Shown: positions 45,867 to 55,452, numbered from the stretch's first letter. The stretch is DNA of 64,000 nucleotides from Streptomyces sp. WMMC500 (GCF_027497195.1 NZ_CP114905.1:5777001-5841000), one strand, 5' to 3'. The notes: a model not told the origin generated them from the letters alone. Numbers and translations are program-made.

Positions 45867-45916
45867 TTCTTGACCGCACGGTCCACTATTCTTATGGTGG
45901 ACCGAACGGTCAAGAA
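45867..45916. promoter_or_regulatory. Twin mirror-image TetR operators with divergent promoters
   Basis: Left arm 45867-45886 and right arm 45897-45916 are inverted copies, 18 of 20 positions, each holding GACCG-N2-CGGTC. For the SDR gene: -35 TTGACC (45870-45875), 17 bp, -10 TATGGT (45893-45898). For TetR on the other strand: -35 TTGACC (45913-45908), 17 bp, AATAGT. Each operator thus overlaps the -35 of one promoter and the downstream part of the other. Confidence 0.8.
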
Positions 45917-45959
45917 TTCCGTCGCACGGCACACGCCGCACCGAGGAAGTAGGAAGCAC

Positions 45960-46706
45960 ATGGGAAAGCTGGACGGCAAGGTGGCGATCGTCACCGGCGG
46001 ATCGCGGGGGATAGGGGCGGCGTCCGCGCTGGCACTGGCCGACGAGGGAGCCGACGTCGCCATCAGCTACTCGTCCTCGGCGGACCGGGCCCAGGCCGTG
46101 GTCGCCGGCCTGGAGGCAAAGGGGGTGCGCGCGGCGGCCTTCCAGGCCGACCAGGCCGATGCCGAACAGGCCGCGGGCCTGATCCACAGCGTGGTCGAGC
46201 AGTTCGGAAGGCTGGACATCCTGGTCAACAACGCGGCCACGGGCGGTGGGGGCCTCGTCGACAGCGAGCAGGTCGACCAGGCCGCCCTCGATCGGCAGCT
46301 CGCCGTCAACTACACCAGTGTGGAGGCCGCGATCCGGGCGGCCTTCCCGCTGCTGCCCGATGGCGGGCGGATCGTCAACATCAGCTCGGGTGTGGGAACG
46401 CGGGCGGGTTTCCCCGGGATGGCGTACTACGCGGCAACGAAGTCGGCCCTCGAGGGCTTCAGCCGGGGCGCAGCCCGCGATCTGGCGCACCGGGGCATCA
46501 CGGTCAACGTCATCCAGCCAGGGTTCGTCGACACCGAAGGAAACCCCGCCGACGGCCCGGCCGCGGCCGTGTTCCTCCCGACCACGGCGATCGGACGGTA
46601 CGGCAGGCCGGAGGAGATCGCCGCGGGCGTCGTCTTCCTCGCCGGCCCGCAGGCTTCCTACGTCACCGGCGCAGTACTGAGGATCGACGGCGGCTACGGC
46701 GCATAG
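45960..46706 (+). CDS. Short-chain dehydrogenase/reductase
   Basis: 248-residue classical SDR: NAD(P) motif VTGGSRGIGAAS, the NNAATG segment, the catalytic Ser in NISSGVG, and YYAATK (YxxxK). The C-terminal VTGAVLRIDGGYGA is the family end. ATG at 45960 is preceded by GAGGAAGTAGGAAG. Divergent from TetR, whose regulator type is often paired with SDRs detoxifying quinones or carbonyls. Substrate unknown. The frame after the stop remains open into the small ORF at 46779. Confidence 0.93.
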   Translation: MGKLDGKVAIVTGGSRGIGAASALALADEGADVAISYSSSADRAQAVVAGLEAKGVRAAAFQADQADAEQAAGLIHSVVEQFGRLDILVNNAATGGGGLVDSEQVDQAALDRQLAVNYTSVEAAIRAAFPLLPDGGRIVNISSGVGTRAGFPGMAYYAATKSALEGFSRGAARDLAHRGITVNVIQPGFVDTEGNPADGPAAAVFLPTTAIGRYGRPEEIAAGVVFLAGPQASYVTGAVLRIDGGYGA

Positions 46707-46778
46707 CGCGACGGCGAAGCCGACGGCGGCAGCCGCGGACAGGTTTGGGGACAGCCGTCGGCAGAAGGCGCCGGGTCT

Positions 46779-47090
46779 GTGTGCCGGTACTCCCGGGGCG
46801 TCGGGTTCTGCGTCGAGTTCACGATCGAGAACGCCGACGGCAGCGACCTCGGCGGCCCCTGCCCGCCGGACCTGACCGGTGTCACCGCGGACGGCGGTGA
46901 CACCGGGGCCACGGTCTTCGGCGCGGACGTCGAGGGCTGCGCGGAGGGCGTGGCGCCCGACGAGTTCGCCGAGGCGGGTGCCGCGTACGAGACGAAGCGG
47001 CTGCAGGGTGCCGGGCCGGGTGCCACCGTCGCGGACGCCTCGTACGAGGAGGACGACTACGCGGACCAGCCGATCGTCTGGACCTCGTAG
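46779..47090 (+). CDS. Small acidic protein, possibly a decapitated secreted-protein gene
   Basis: 103 residues from GTG at 46779: CRYSRGVGFCVEFTIENADG, GPCPPDLTGVTADGGDTGA, then Ala/Glu/Asp-rich sequence ending QPIVWTS. Three cysteines and a strand-like pattern suggest an extracytoplasmic domain, but there is no signal peptide and no ribosome site. The frame is continuous backwards to the SDR stop codon. It may be the surviving 3' part of a lipoprotein gene whose 5' part was lost near the TetR/SDR pair. Confidence 0.4.
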   Translation: MCRYSRGVGFCVEFTIENADGSDLGGPCPPDLTGVTADGGDTGATVFGADVEGCAEGVAPDEFAEAGAAYETKRLQGAGPGATVADASYEEDDYADQPIVWTS

Positions 47091-47118
47091 CCCCCCGCAC
47101 GGCACAGGCAACCAAAGA

Positions 47119-47154
47119 GGGCCGGCGGCCCCGCCCCCGCGGGGCCGCCGGCCC
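47119..47154. terminator. 16-bp-stem bidirectional terminator
   Basis: Perfect stem of 16 bp (47119-47134 with 47139-47154), core GGGCCGGCGGCCCC, with a 4-nt loop. On the minus strand it is followed by CTCTTTGGTT, a modest T-run. It serves the ABC exporter operon from the right and the small ORF from the left. Confidence 0.7.
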
Positions 47155-47224
47155 GTACGGGAACCGCCCCCGGCGGCTCCCCTCCTGCCGCCCGGCCCGG
47201 CTACCCCCGTACCGGAACGGGCAC

Positions 47225-47260
47225 GGGGCCCGGCGACGCCCACCAAGCTCGCCGGGCCCC
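47225..47260 (-). terminator. First terminator after the ABC permease gene
   Basis: Perfect 12-bp stem GGGGCCCGGCGA / TCGCCGGGCCCC with a 12-nt loop, 17 bp beyond the permease stop. With the 47119 hairpin it forms a tandem pair. Confidence 0.65.
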
Positions 47261-47277
47261 TCCACCGCGTACCGCCG

Positions 47278-49860
47278 CTACTCGGTCGCGATGGCGTTCA
47301 GCACGTTCATCCGGCCCGCCCGGAACGCCGGCACCAGCGCCGCGAACAGCCCGACGACCGCCGAGCCCGCGAACACCACCCCGATCGTCGGCCAGGGGAT
47401 GTCGAGCACCTTCAGGCCCTCCAGCGCCAGCAGTTGCTGCGCCGCGGTGCCCCACGCCATGCCGAGCCCGAGCCCGAGCACCGCGCCGAACAGGGCGATC
47501 ACCACCGACTCCAGCCGGATCATCCGGCGCAGTTGCCGGCGCGACAGTCCGATCGCGCGCACCAGCCCGATCTCCCGGGTCCGCTCGATCACCGACAGAG
47601 CCAGGGTGTTGACGACGCCGAGGACGGCCACGATGATCGCCAGCGCCAGCAGCCCGTTGACGAGGTTGAGCATCTGGCCCACCTGGTCCTTGAGCGTCTG
47701 CTTGAAGTCGGTCTGGTCCCGGACCTGGTATTGCGGGTACGGGTCCATCGCCTTCTTCAGCGCCGCGTACGCGGCCTCCTCCTGGCCGTCCTTCGCCTTG
47801 CCGAACATGATGTCGTTGCGCGGCAGGTCGCCGGGCTTGATGTAGTCCCGCGCCGTGCCCAGGCTCAGATACGCCGCGCCCGAGTCCAGCGTGGTGTCCG
47901 ACGAGGTGATCGCGCGCAGCGTCAGCTCCGCCTTGCCGCCGTCCTCGAAGTCGACGGCGAGGGTGTCGCCGAGCTTCAGCCCGTGGTCCTTCGCGAAGTC
48001 CTCGCCCACGGACATGCTGTCCTTCTTGTAGGCGTCGGTCAGTTCGCCGCGCACGGTCTCGGACCTGAGGTCCTGCGCGTACGTCTTGGAGGCGGCGGTC
48101 AGGCTGTACTCCTCGACCGTCTTGCCGTCCGGCAGCGTCAGGTCCGCGTCGAGCGCCTTGTAGTGGGTGACGTGCTGCATGTGCGGGGCGTCGTCGAGGA
48201 CCTTCGCCGCCTCCGGCACGATCGGCTGGCCCATGTCGGACTGGATGATGAAGTCCGCGCCCACCGACTTGTCCAGCTCCTCCGTCGCCGAGGCGACCAT
48301 GGAGGACCCGACGACCGACAGGCAGGCGACGAGCGCGAGCCCGATCATCAGCGCCGAGGCGGTCGCCCCGGTGCGGCGCGGGTTGCGCAGCGCGTTGCGC
48401 TCGGCCATGCGGCCCACCGGGCCGAAGATCCGCAGGACGCCGGCCGCGAGGGCCCGTACGAGCAGCCCGGCCAGCACGGGTGCGAAGACGATGAACCCGA
48501 GCAGGGACAGCAGCACGCCGCCCGCGAGGAACATCGCGCCGTCGGCGGCCTCGTCGACGCGGGTGGTCTGGAAGAGCAGCCCGCCGCCGGCGGCGGTGAG
48601 CACCAGGCCCAGCACGGTCCGTACGACACCGGCCTTGCGGTCGCCCGGCGTGCCGGCGTCGCGCAGCGCGGCCATCGGCGAGACCTTGCCCGCCCGGCGG
48701 GCCGGCAGCCACGCCGCGAGCACGGTGACGACGACGCCGAGGACGATGCCCACGACCGGTGTGGTGGCGCTGATCGTCAGGTCGGCGGTGCTCAGCTCCA
48801 TGCCGACCGCGCCCATGAGCTTCATCAGCCCCACGGCGATGCCGATGCCCGCGCCGACGCCGAGGACCGAGCCGATGACGCCGAGGAGCAGCGCCTCGAC
48901 GAGTACGGAGCGGTTGACCTGGCGGCGGCCGGCGCCGATGGCGCGGAGCAGCCCCAGCTCGCGGGTGCGCTGGGCGACGAGCATGGAGAAGGTGTTGACG
49001 ATGAGGAAGATGCCGACGAGGACGGCGATGCCGGCGAAGCCGAGCATGGCGTACTTCATCACGTCCATGAAGCCGCCGAGGTCGTCCTTGCCCTCCTCGA
49101 CCACCTCGTCCTTCGTCTGCACCTTGAGGGGGTCGGTGAAGTCGGCCGCGGCCTTCTGCACGCCGGCCTTCAGCTCCTCGTGGGAGACGCCGGGGGCGGC
49201 GGTGAGGTTGATCGAGGAGTAGACGTCCGGCTTGCCGAGGAGCTTCTCCTGCGCGGTCGCGGTGTCGAAGTAGACGATCGTCGCGCCCGGGTTGGTGATC
49301 TTGAAGGTGGCGATGCCGACGACCTCGGAGGTGAACGAGCCGGGGTCGGCGATCGTACGGATCCTGTCGCCGATCTCGACGCCGTGCTTGTCGGCGGCGT
49401 CGGCGTCGATGACGACCTCGGTGGGGCCGCGCGGCTCGTGGCCCGAGGTGATCTCGACGGACTTCTGCTCCTGCGGGTCCCAGTTGGTGCCGATGGTGGG
49501 GGCGCCGGTGGTGGAGCCGAGGTTGTCGTTGTCGGCGTCCGCGACGGTGATGGCGTCGTTGGTGACCTCGCCGTCGGCGGCCTTGACCCCGTCGACCTTC
49601 TCGGCCCGCGCCAGGTCCGCGGCCGGCAGCGTCGGCTGCGGCTTGCGTCCCCACTCGTCGTCGTTGTCGGCGGCCTTGGGGCTGACGCGGACGTCGGCGG
49701 CGGTGGCCTTGAAGAGCCGGTCGAAGGTGGTGGTCATGGTGTCGGAGAAGACGAGCGTGCCGCACACGAACGCCACCGACAGGACGACGGCGACCGCGGA
49801 GAGCGCCATGCGTCCCTTGTGGGAGAAGAAGTTCCGCATCGATGTCTTGACGACGGTCAT
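47278..49860 (-). CDS. ABC transporter permease with two FtsX domains
   Basis: 860 residues with the MacB/FtsX-type layout: an N-terminal helix (KGRMALSAVAVVLSVAFVCGTLVF), a large extracytoplasmic domain, three helices, a central hydrophobic region, a second extracytoplasmic domain and the C-terminal FtsX domain (LLALAIIVAVLGVVNTLALSV, REIGLVRAIGLSRRQL). The first FtsX domain carries the matching RELGLLRAIGAGRRQV. Such exporters move lipids, lipoproteins or antimicrobial peptides rather than small solutes. ATG at 49860 is one base after the ATPase gene stop. Substrate unknown. Confidence 0.92.
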   Translation of the reverse strand: MTVVKTSMRNFFSHKGRMALSAVAVVLSVAFVCGTLVFSDTMTTTFDRLFKATAADVRVSPKAADNDDEWGRKPQPTLPAADLARAEKVDGVKAADGEVTNDAITVADADNDNLGSTTGAPTIGTNWDPQEQKSVEITSGHEPRGPTEVVIDADAADKHGVEIGDRIRTIADPGSFTSEVVGIATFKITNPGATIVYFDTATAQEKLLGKPDVYSSINLTAAPGVSHEELKAGVQKAAADFTDPLKVQTKDEVVEEGKDDLGGFMDVMKYAMLGFAGIAVLVGIFLIVNTFSMLVAQRTRELGLLRAIGAGRRQVNRSVLVEALLLGVIGSVLGVGAGIGIAVGLMKLMGAVGMELSTADLTISATTPVVGIVLGVVVTVLAAWLPARRAGKVSPMAALRDAGTPGDRKAGVVRTVLGLVLTAAGGGLLFQTTRVDEAADGAMFLAGGVLLSLLGFIVFAPVLAGLLVRALAAGVLRIFGPVGRMAERNALRNPRRTGATASALMIGLALVACLSVVGSSMVASATEELDKSVGADFIIQSDMGQPIVPEAAKVLDDAPHMQHVTHYKALDADLTLPDGKTVEEYSLTAASKTYAQDLRSETVRGELTDAYKKDSMSVGEDFAKDHGLKLGDTLAVDFEDGGKAELTLRAITSSDTTLDSGAAYLSLGTARDYIKPGDLPRNDIMFGKAKDGQEEAAYAALKKAMDPYPQYQVRDQTDFKQTLKDQVGQMLNLVNGLLALAIIVAVLGVVNTLALSVIERTREIGLVRAIGLSRRQLRRMIRLESVVIALFGAVLGLGLGMAWGTAAQQLLALEGLKVLDIPWPTIGVVFAGSAVVGLFAALVPAFRAGRMNVLNAIATE

Positions 49861-49861
49861 C

Positions 49862-50659
49862 TCAGGCCACCGAGCCCTGCTGTGCGTCGAAGGCGGTGGT
49901 CCGGGGGTTGCCCCCGGTGAAGAGGCGCATGCGGTCGAGGACCTGCTCGGAGGTGGGGTTCCACATCTCGTCGACGATGCGGCCGTCGGCGAGGTAGAGG
50001 ACGCGGTCGGCGTAGCCGGCGGCGACCGGGTCGTGGGTGACCATCACGATGGTCTGGCCCAGCTCGTCCACGGAGCGGCGCAGGAAGCCGAGGACCTCGG
50101 CGCCGGAGCGGGAGTCGAGGTTGCCGGTCGGCTCGTCGCCGAAGATGATCTCCGGCCGGGAGGCGAGCGCCCGCGCCACGGCGACGCGCTGCTGCTGGCC
50201 GCCGGAGAGCTGGCTCGGGCGGTGCTTGAGCCGGTCGCCCAGGCCCACGGTCTCCACCACGCGCCGCAGCCACTCGCGGTCGGGCTTGCGGCCGGCGATG
50301 TCCATGGGCAGCGTGATGTTCTCCAGGGCGTTGAGGGTGGGCAGGAGGTTGAACGCCTGGAAGATGAAGCCCACGCGGTCGCGCCGCAGTTGGGTCAGCT
50401 TCTTGTCCTTCAGCCCGGTGATCTCGGTCTCGTCGATCCAGATGCGGCCCGCCGTGACCGTGTCGAGGCCGGCGAGGCAGTGCATGAGGGTCGACTTGCC
50501 GGAGCCCGAGGGCCCCATGATGGCGGTGAACTGGCCCCGGGCGATGTCCACATCGACGTTGTCGAGAGCGAGGACCCGCGTTTCCCCCGAGCCGTACGCC
50601 TTGGTCACCTGTCGCGCTCGTGCGGCGACGGCCGTGCGCGCCGCTACAGCCGTAGTCAC
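49862..50659 (-). CDS. ABC transporter ATP-binding protein (MacB/LolD type)
   Basis: 265 residues: Walker A GPSGSGKSTLMHCLAGLD, Q-loop FIFQAFNLLPTLNALEN, signature LSGGQQQRVAVARAL, Walker B IIFGDEPTGNLDSRSG and the H-loop VMVTHDPVAA. Pairs with the FtsX permease immediately downstream (1-bp gap). GTG at 50659 has AAGGAG nine bases upstream. An Ala/Arg-rich N-terminal leader of about 15 residues precedes VTKAYGSGETRVLAL. Confidence 0.95.
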   Translation of the reverse strand: MTTAVAARTAVAARARQVTKAYGSGETRVLALDNVDVDIARGQFTAIMGPSGSGKSTLMHCLAGLDTVTAGRIWIDETEITGLKDKKLTQLRRDRVGFIFQAFNLLPTLNALENITLPMDIAGRKPDREWLRRVVETVGLGDRLKHRPSQLSGGQQQRVAVARALASRPEIIFGDEPTGNLDSRSGAEVLGFLRRSVDELGQTIVMVTHDPVAAGYADRVLYLADGRIVDEMWNPTSEQVLDRMRLFTGGNPRTTAFDAQQGSVA

Positions 50660-51375
50660 TGTCGTGTCTCCTTCGTCTGCGGAACCTGTCCGTCTGGAAC
50701 CTGTCCGTCGTGCTTATGAGTCTCGGGAGCGGCGGCCCGGAAATCCCTGGTGCCTGGCGCCGTATCCGGTGTGGGGATATCCCCACCCCCGTACGGGGGA
50801 CGGGCCCCCCGCCGACCCCCGGTGCCCCGCCGACGACCCGCCTGACCAGGCTAGAAAGCGCGGCTGCCGGTCCCGTCGGCCGGACGGAGGAGCCGTCCCC
50901 GGCTTTCGTGCCGGGGCGGGCCCTTAGGGGAGTGCGGGGGCGGTACGGGCCGCGGGTCGGGGTTCGGGGGCGGCACCTGCGGGTTCGGACCGGGGGCGCG
51001 GCGGGCGGGGCGCGGCTGCGGGTGCGGGTGCGGGTGCCGGGGTACGGGGACGGGGCTGGCCCGCGGCGCGGGGCGGGTGCGCGCCGGGCAGCGCGCGTGC
51101 TGGCGGCGCGGGGACGTGGCCGCGCGCCGGAGTGGGGGGCGTACGCGGGTGGTGACCGTACGTGGCGGTCGGTGACCGTGCGCGGCGGGTGGGGCCGTCC
51201 GGCGGCGGGGGGCGCGGGGTGTCGGTGAGGCGTCGTACGCTGGAGACCCCCGGGGCGCTCGCCGCCTCGGGCTGTTCGCGTTGCCCACGGCGCGAGCCGC
51301 AGCCCCACCACCCGGTGCCACCAAGCCACCAAGCGACCAGCCACCCAGCACCAGTCACCCGGAGCGGATGTCCCC
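50660..51375. other. Long GC-rich intergenic region upstream of mfd
   Basis: 716 bp without a supported gene. It contains GCGGGT microrepeats (51015-51040), a 20-bp direct repeat GGTGACCGTACGTGGCGGTC / GGTGACCGTGCGCGGCGGGT (51151-51190), a TACGCT hexamer near 51231-51236 that may be the mfd -10, and CCACCAAG-type microrepeats (51305-51360) in the presumed mfd leader. The frames open here lack ribosome sites and shift with the repeats. Confidence 0.5.
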
Positions 51376-54300
51376 ATGAGCCTGCACGGCCTGCTCGACG
51401 CCGTCGTCCGCGACCCCGCACTCGCCGAGGCGGTGACGGCCGCGGAAGGCGGCGGACGGCCGCACGTCGACCTCGTCGGCCCGCCCGCCGCCCGCCCCTT
51501 CGCGCTCGCGGCGCTCGCCGCCCGTACCCGGCGCCCGGTGCTCGCGGTCACCGCCACCGGCCGCGAGGCCGAGGACCTGGCCGCCGCCCTGCGCTCCCTG
51601 ATGCCGCCGGGCCGCGAGGACGCCGTGGTGGAGTACCCGGCGTGGGAGACCCTGCCGCACGAGCGTCTTTCGCCCCGCTCCGACACCGTCGGCCGCCGCC
51701 TCGCCGTGCTCCGCCGGCTGGCGCACCCGGACCCGGACGACGCGGCCACCGGCCCGGTCTCCGTCGTCGTCGCGCCCGTGCGCTCGGTGCTCCAGCCGCA
51801 GGTCAAGGGGCTCGGCGACCTCAAGCCCGTGGCGCTGCGCAGCGGGCGGTCCGCCGACCTCGAAGAGACGGTGCAGGCGCTGGGGGCCGCCGCGTACAGC
51901 CGGGTGGAGCTGGTGGAGAAGCGCGGCGAGTTCGCGGTGCGCGGCGGCATCCTCGACGTGTTCCCGCCCACCGAGGAGCATCCGCTGCGGGTGGAGTTCT
52001 GGGGCGACGACATCGAGGAGATCCGCTACTTCAAGGTGGCCGACCAGCGCTCGCTGGAGGTCGCCGAGCACGGCCTGTGGGCGCCGCCCTGCCGCGAGCT
52101 GCTGCTGACCCCCTCCGTCCGGGCCCGGGCCGCCGACCTCGCCGTACGGCACCCGCAGCTCGGCGAGATGCTCGGCAAGATCGCCGAGGGGATCGCGGTG
52201 GAGGGCATGGAGTCCCTGGCGCCGGTCCTCGTCGACGACATGGAGCTGCTGCTCGACGTGCTGCCGTCCGGCAGCATGGCGGTGTCCTGCGACCCCGAGC
52301 GGGTGCGGACCCGCGCCGCGGACCTGGTCGCCACGTCGCAGGAGTTCCTCCAGGCGTCGTGGGCCGCGTCCGCGGGCGGCGGGGAGGCGCCGATCGACCT
52401 GGAGCTGCTGGGCCGGGCGTCGCTGTGGGGCATCGCCGACGTCCGTGAGCACGCGCGCGAGCTGGGCATGATGTGGTGGTCGGTCAGCCCCTTCTCCGTG
52501 GACGCGGAGCTGGAGGAGGAGTCCCCTGGGCCCTGGGGGCCCGGGGAGGCCCCATCCCTGGAGCTGGGCCTGCACGCCCCGGAGGTCTACCGCGGGGACA
52601 CCGCCCGCGCGCTCGCCGACACCAAGGGCTGGCTCGCCGACGGCTGGCGCGTGGTGTACCTCACCGAGGGCCACGGCCCCGCGCAGCGCACCACCGAGGT
52701 CCTCGGCGGCGAGGGCATCGCCGCCCGCCTCGACGCGGACCTGGGCCCGGACGCGCTCGCGCCGTCCGTCGTGCACGTCTCGTGCGGCGAGCTGGACCAC
52801 GGCTTCGTCGCCCCGGACCTGAAGCTCGCGGTGCTCACCGAGACCGACCTGTCCGGGCAGAAGGCCGCCGGCCGCGAGGGCGCCCGCATGCCCGCGCGGC
52901 GGCGCAAGCAGATCGACCCGCTGACGCTCCAGGCCGGCGACTACATCGTGCACGAGCAGCACGGCGTCGGCCGCTACCTGGAGATGGTGCAGCGGACGGT
53001 GCAGGGCGCCACCCGCGAGTACCTGCTGGTGGAGTACGCCCCGGCCAAGCGCGGCCAGCCCGGCGACCGGCTGTACATCCCCACCGACCAGCTCGACCAG
53101 GTCACCAAGTACGTCGGCGGCGAGGCCCCGACGCTGCACCGGCTGGGCGGCTCCGACTGGGCCAAGACCAAGTCCCGGGCGAAGAAGGCCGTCAAGGAGA
53201 TCGCCGCCGACCTCATCAAGCTGTACTCGGCGCGCATGGCCGCCCCCGGCCACGCCTTCGCGGGGGACACGCCCTGGCAGCGCGAGCTGGAGGACGCCTT
53301 CCCGTACGTGGAGACGCCGGATCAGTTGTCCACCATCACCGAGGTGAAGGAGGACATGGAAAAGCCGGTGCCCATGGACCGCCTCGTCTGCGGCGACGTC
53401 GGGTACGGCAAGACGGAGATCGCGGTGCGGGCGGCGTTCAAGGCGGTGCAGGACGGCAAGCAGGTCGCCGTCCTCGTACCGACGACGCTGCTGGTGCAGC
53501 AGCACATGGGCACGTTCTCCGAGCGGTACGCGCAGTTCCCCGTGGTCGTGCGGGCGCTGTCCCGGTTCCAGACGGACACCGAGGCCAGGGCGGTGATCGA
53601 CGGGCTGCTCGAGGGCTCGGTGGACGTCGTCATCGGCACGCACCGGCTGTTCTCGTCCGACATCCGGTTCAAGGACCTGGGTCTGGTCATCGTCGACGAG
53701 GAGCAGCGCTTCGGGGTGGAGCACAAGGAGCAGTTGAAGAAGCTGCGCGCCAACGTCGACGTGCTGACGATGTCCGCCACCCCCATCCCGCGCACGCTGG
53801 AGATGGCCGTCACCGGCATCCGCGAGATGTCGACGATCACCACCCCGCCGGAGGAGCGGCACCCGGTGCTGACCTTCGTCGGCGCGTACGAGGAGAAGCA
53901 GATCGGCGCCGCCGTCCGCCGCGAACTGCTGCGCGAGGGCCAGGTCTTCTACATCCACAACCGGGTGGAGTCCATCGACCGCGCCGCCTCCCGGCTGCGG
54001 CAGGCCGTGCCGGAGGCGCGGGTCGCCACGGCGCACGGGCAGATGTCGGAGTCGGCGCTGGAGCAGGTGGTGGTCGACTTCTGGGAGAAGAAGTTCGACG
54101 TGCTGGTCTCCACGACGATCGTCGAGAACGGCATCGACATCTCCAACGCCAACACCCTCATCGTCGAACGCGGCGACACCTTCGGCCTCTCGCAGTTGCA
54201 CCAGTTGCGCGGGCGCGTCGGCCGGGGCCGCGAGCGGGGCTACGCGTACTTCCTGTACCCGCCGGAGAAGCCGCTGACGGAGACCGCGCACGAACGGCTC

Positions 54301-54972
54301 GCCACCATCGCGCAGCACACGGAGATGGGCGCCGGCATGTACGTGGCGATGAAGGACCTGGAGATCCGCGGCGCGGGCAACCTGCTGGGCGGCGAGCAGT
54401 CGGGCCACATCGCGGGCGTCGGCTTCGACCTGTACGTCCGGATGGTCGGCGAGGCCGTCGCGGACTACCGCGCGACGATGGGGGGTGCCGACGGAAAGGC
54501 AGCGGAGGCGCCGCCGCCGGAGGTCAAGATCGAGCTGCCGGTCGACGCCCACGTCCCGCACGACTACGCCCCGGGCGAACGGCTGCGCCTCTCCGCGTAC
54601 CGCGCCATCGCCTCGGTCACGACGGAGGACGACATCCGCGCGGTCCGCGAGGAGCTGACCGACCGCTACGGCCCGCTCCCGGAGCCGGTCGAGAACCTCC
54701 TGCTGGTCGCGGGCCTGCGGATGCTGGCCCGCTCCTGCGGCGTCGCGGACATCACGCTGCAGGGCACCCGCATCCGCTTCAGCCCGGTGTCGCTGCGGGA
54801 GTCGCAGGAACTGCGGCTGAAGCGGCTGTACCCGGGCGCGGTGGTCAAGCCGGCGCTGAACCAGATCCTGGTGGACCGCCCGAAGCCGAAGCAGATGGGC
54901 GCCCAGCCGCTGAAGGGCCGGGAACTGCTGGCGTGGGTGGGGGAGCTGCTGACAACGGTCCTGGACTCGTAG
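51376..54972 (+). CDS. mfd: Transcription-repair coupling factor
   Basis: 1198-residue ATPase that removes RNA polymerase stalled at DNA lesions and recruits UvrA. Domain order is as in the family: UvrB-like region (1-350), RNA-polymerase interaction domain (YIVHEQHGVGRYLEM), and RecG-type translocase with Walker A CGDVGYGKTEIA, VIVDEEQRFGV, TMSATPIPRT, and the TRG region with GQMSESALEQVV and IVENGIDISNANT. The C-terminal TRCF domain follows. ATG at 51376 begins MSLHGLLDAVV. It is divergent from the ABC operon. Confidence 0.97.
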   Translation: MSLHGLLDAVVRDPALAEAVTAAEGGGRPHVDLVGPPAARPFALAALAARTRRPVLAVTATGREAEDLAAALRSLMPPGREDAVVEYPAWETLPHERLSPRSDTVGRRLAVLRRLAHPDPDDAATGPVSVVVAPVRSVLQPQVKGLGDLKPVALRSGRSADLEETVQALGAAAYSRVELVEKRGEFAVRGGILDVFPPTEEHPLRVEFWGDDIEEIRYFKVADQRSLEVAEHGLWAPPCRELLLTPSVRARAADLAVRHPQLGEMLGKIAEGIAVEGMESLAPVLVDDMELLLDVLPSGSMAVSCDPERVRTRAADLVATSQEFLQASWAASAGGGEAPIDLELLGRASLWGIADVREHARELGMMWWSVSPFSVDAELEEESPGPWGPGEAPSLELGLHAPEVYRGDTARALADTKGWLADGWRVVYLTEGHGPAQRTTEVLGGEGIAARLDADLGPDALAPSVVHVSCGELDHGFVAPDLKLAVLTETDLSGQKAAGREGARMPARRRKQIDPLTLQAGDYIVHEQHGVGRYLEMVQRTVQGATREYLLVEYAPAKRGQPGDRLYIPTDQLDQVTKYVGGEAPTLHRLGGSDWAKTKSRAKKAVKEIAADLIKLYSARMAAPGHAFAGDTPWQRELEDAFPYVETPDQLSTITEVKEDMEKPVPMDRLVCGDVGYGKTEIAVRAAFKAVQDGKQVAVLVPTTLLVQQHMGTFSERYAQFPVVVRALSRFQTDTEARAVIDGLLEGSVDVVIGTHRLFSSDIRFKDLGLVIVDEEQRFGVEHKEQLKKLRANVDVLTMSATPIPRTLEMAVTGIREMSTITTPPEERHPVLTFVGAYEEKQIGAAVRRELLREGQVFYIHNRVESIDRAASRLRQAVPEARVATAHGQMSESALEQVVVDFWEKKFDVLVSTTIVENGIDISNANTLIVERGDTFGLSQLHQLRGRVGRGRERGYAYFLYPPEKPLTETAHERLATIAQHTEMGAGMYVAMKDLEIRGAGNLLGGEQSGHIAGVGFDLYVRMVGEAVADYRATMGGADGKAAEAPPPEVKIELPVDAHVPHDYAPGERLRLSAYRAIASVTTEDDIRAVREELTDRYGPLPEPVENLLLVAGLRMLARSCGVADITLQGTRIRFSPVSLRESQELRLKRLYPGAVVKPALNQILVDRPKPKQMGAQPLKGRELLAWVGELLTTVLDS

Positions 54973-54998
54973 CCGGTAGGGCGGGGGCGCGCGGCCTG

Positions 54999-55283
54999 CT
55001 ACGGGGCCTCGACGCCGGAGATGCGGTACTTGCGTACCTCGGCGTCGAGGATCCGGGCGGACTGGTCGTCGTCCGGGCCGGTGCCGCGGAAGCGGAGGAG
55101 GTCCTCGTCGGTCTCCCACCGCTCGTACACGTTGATCCGGTCCGGCTCGACGAGGTCGGCGGACAGCGCGAAGTCCAGGCACCCGGCGGCTCTCCGTGCC
55201 TGCGCGACGACGTCCGCGCACCCGGCCAGATAGCCGTCGCGGTCGGCGGGCTCGACGCGCAGGGTCCCGGCGATGATGATCAT
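54999..55283 (-). CDS. Antibiotic biosynthesis monooxygenase (ABM) domain protein
   Basis: 94-residue ferredoxin-like dimeric fold: MIIIAGTLRVEPADRDGYLA, CLDFALSADLVEPDRINVYERWETDEDL spanning about 42-68, and a short C-terminal strand. The family includes cofactor-free monooxygenases and heme-degrading enzymes, but most small genomic members are uncharacterised. ATG at 55283 has GAGGAG just upstream. Convergent with mfd. The frame continuing upstream overlaps the GNAT gene and is not coding. Confidence 0.85.
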   Translation of the reverse strand: MIIIAGTLRVEPADRDGYLAGCADVVAQARRAAGCLDFALSADLVEPDRINVYERWETDEDLLRFRGTGPDDDQSARILDAEVRKYRISGVEAP

Positions 55284-55452
55284 GACGCTCCTCTTCGTTG
55301 CGGCTCGTGAGGACAGACCATCCCGGCACGCGGGACTCATCGCGGCGCCGCGCCGAGGCGAGCGGACGGAGGGCCCGTACGCGTACGCGCCCCGCGAGCC
55401 CGTGCTCCGCGGCCCGCCGCCACGGGCCACCCGCCTCGCTACACTCCGCCGC

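Noticed and set aside
46879..49920. 1013-codon plus-strand frame opposite the FtsX permease
   Set aside because: Shadow of the permease, which has intact membrane segments and FtsX motifs on the other strand.
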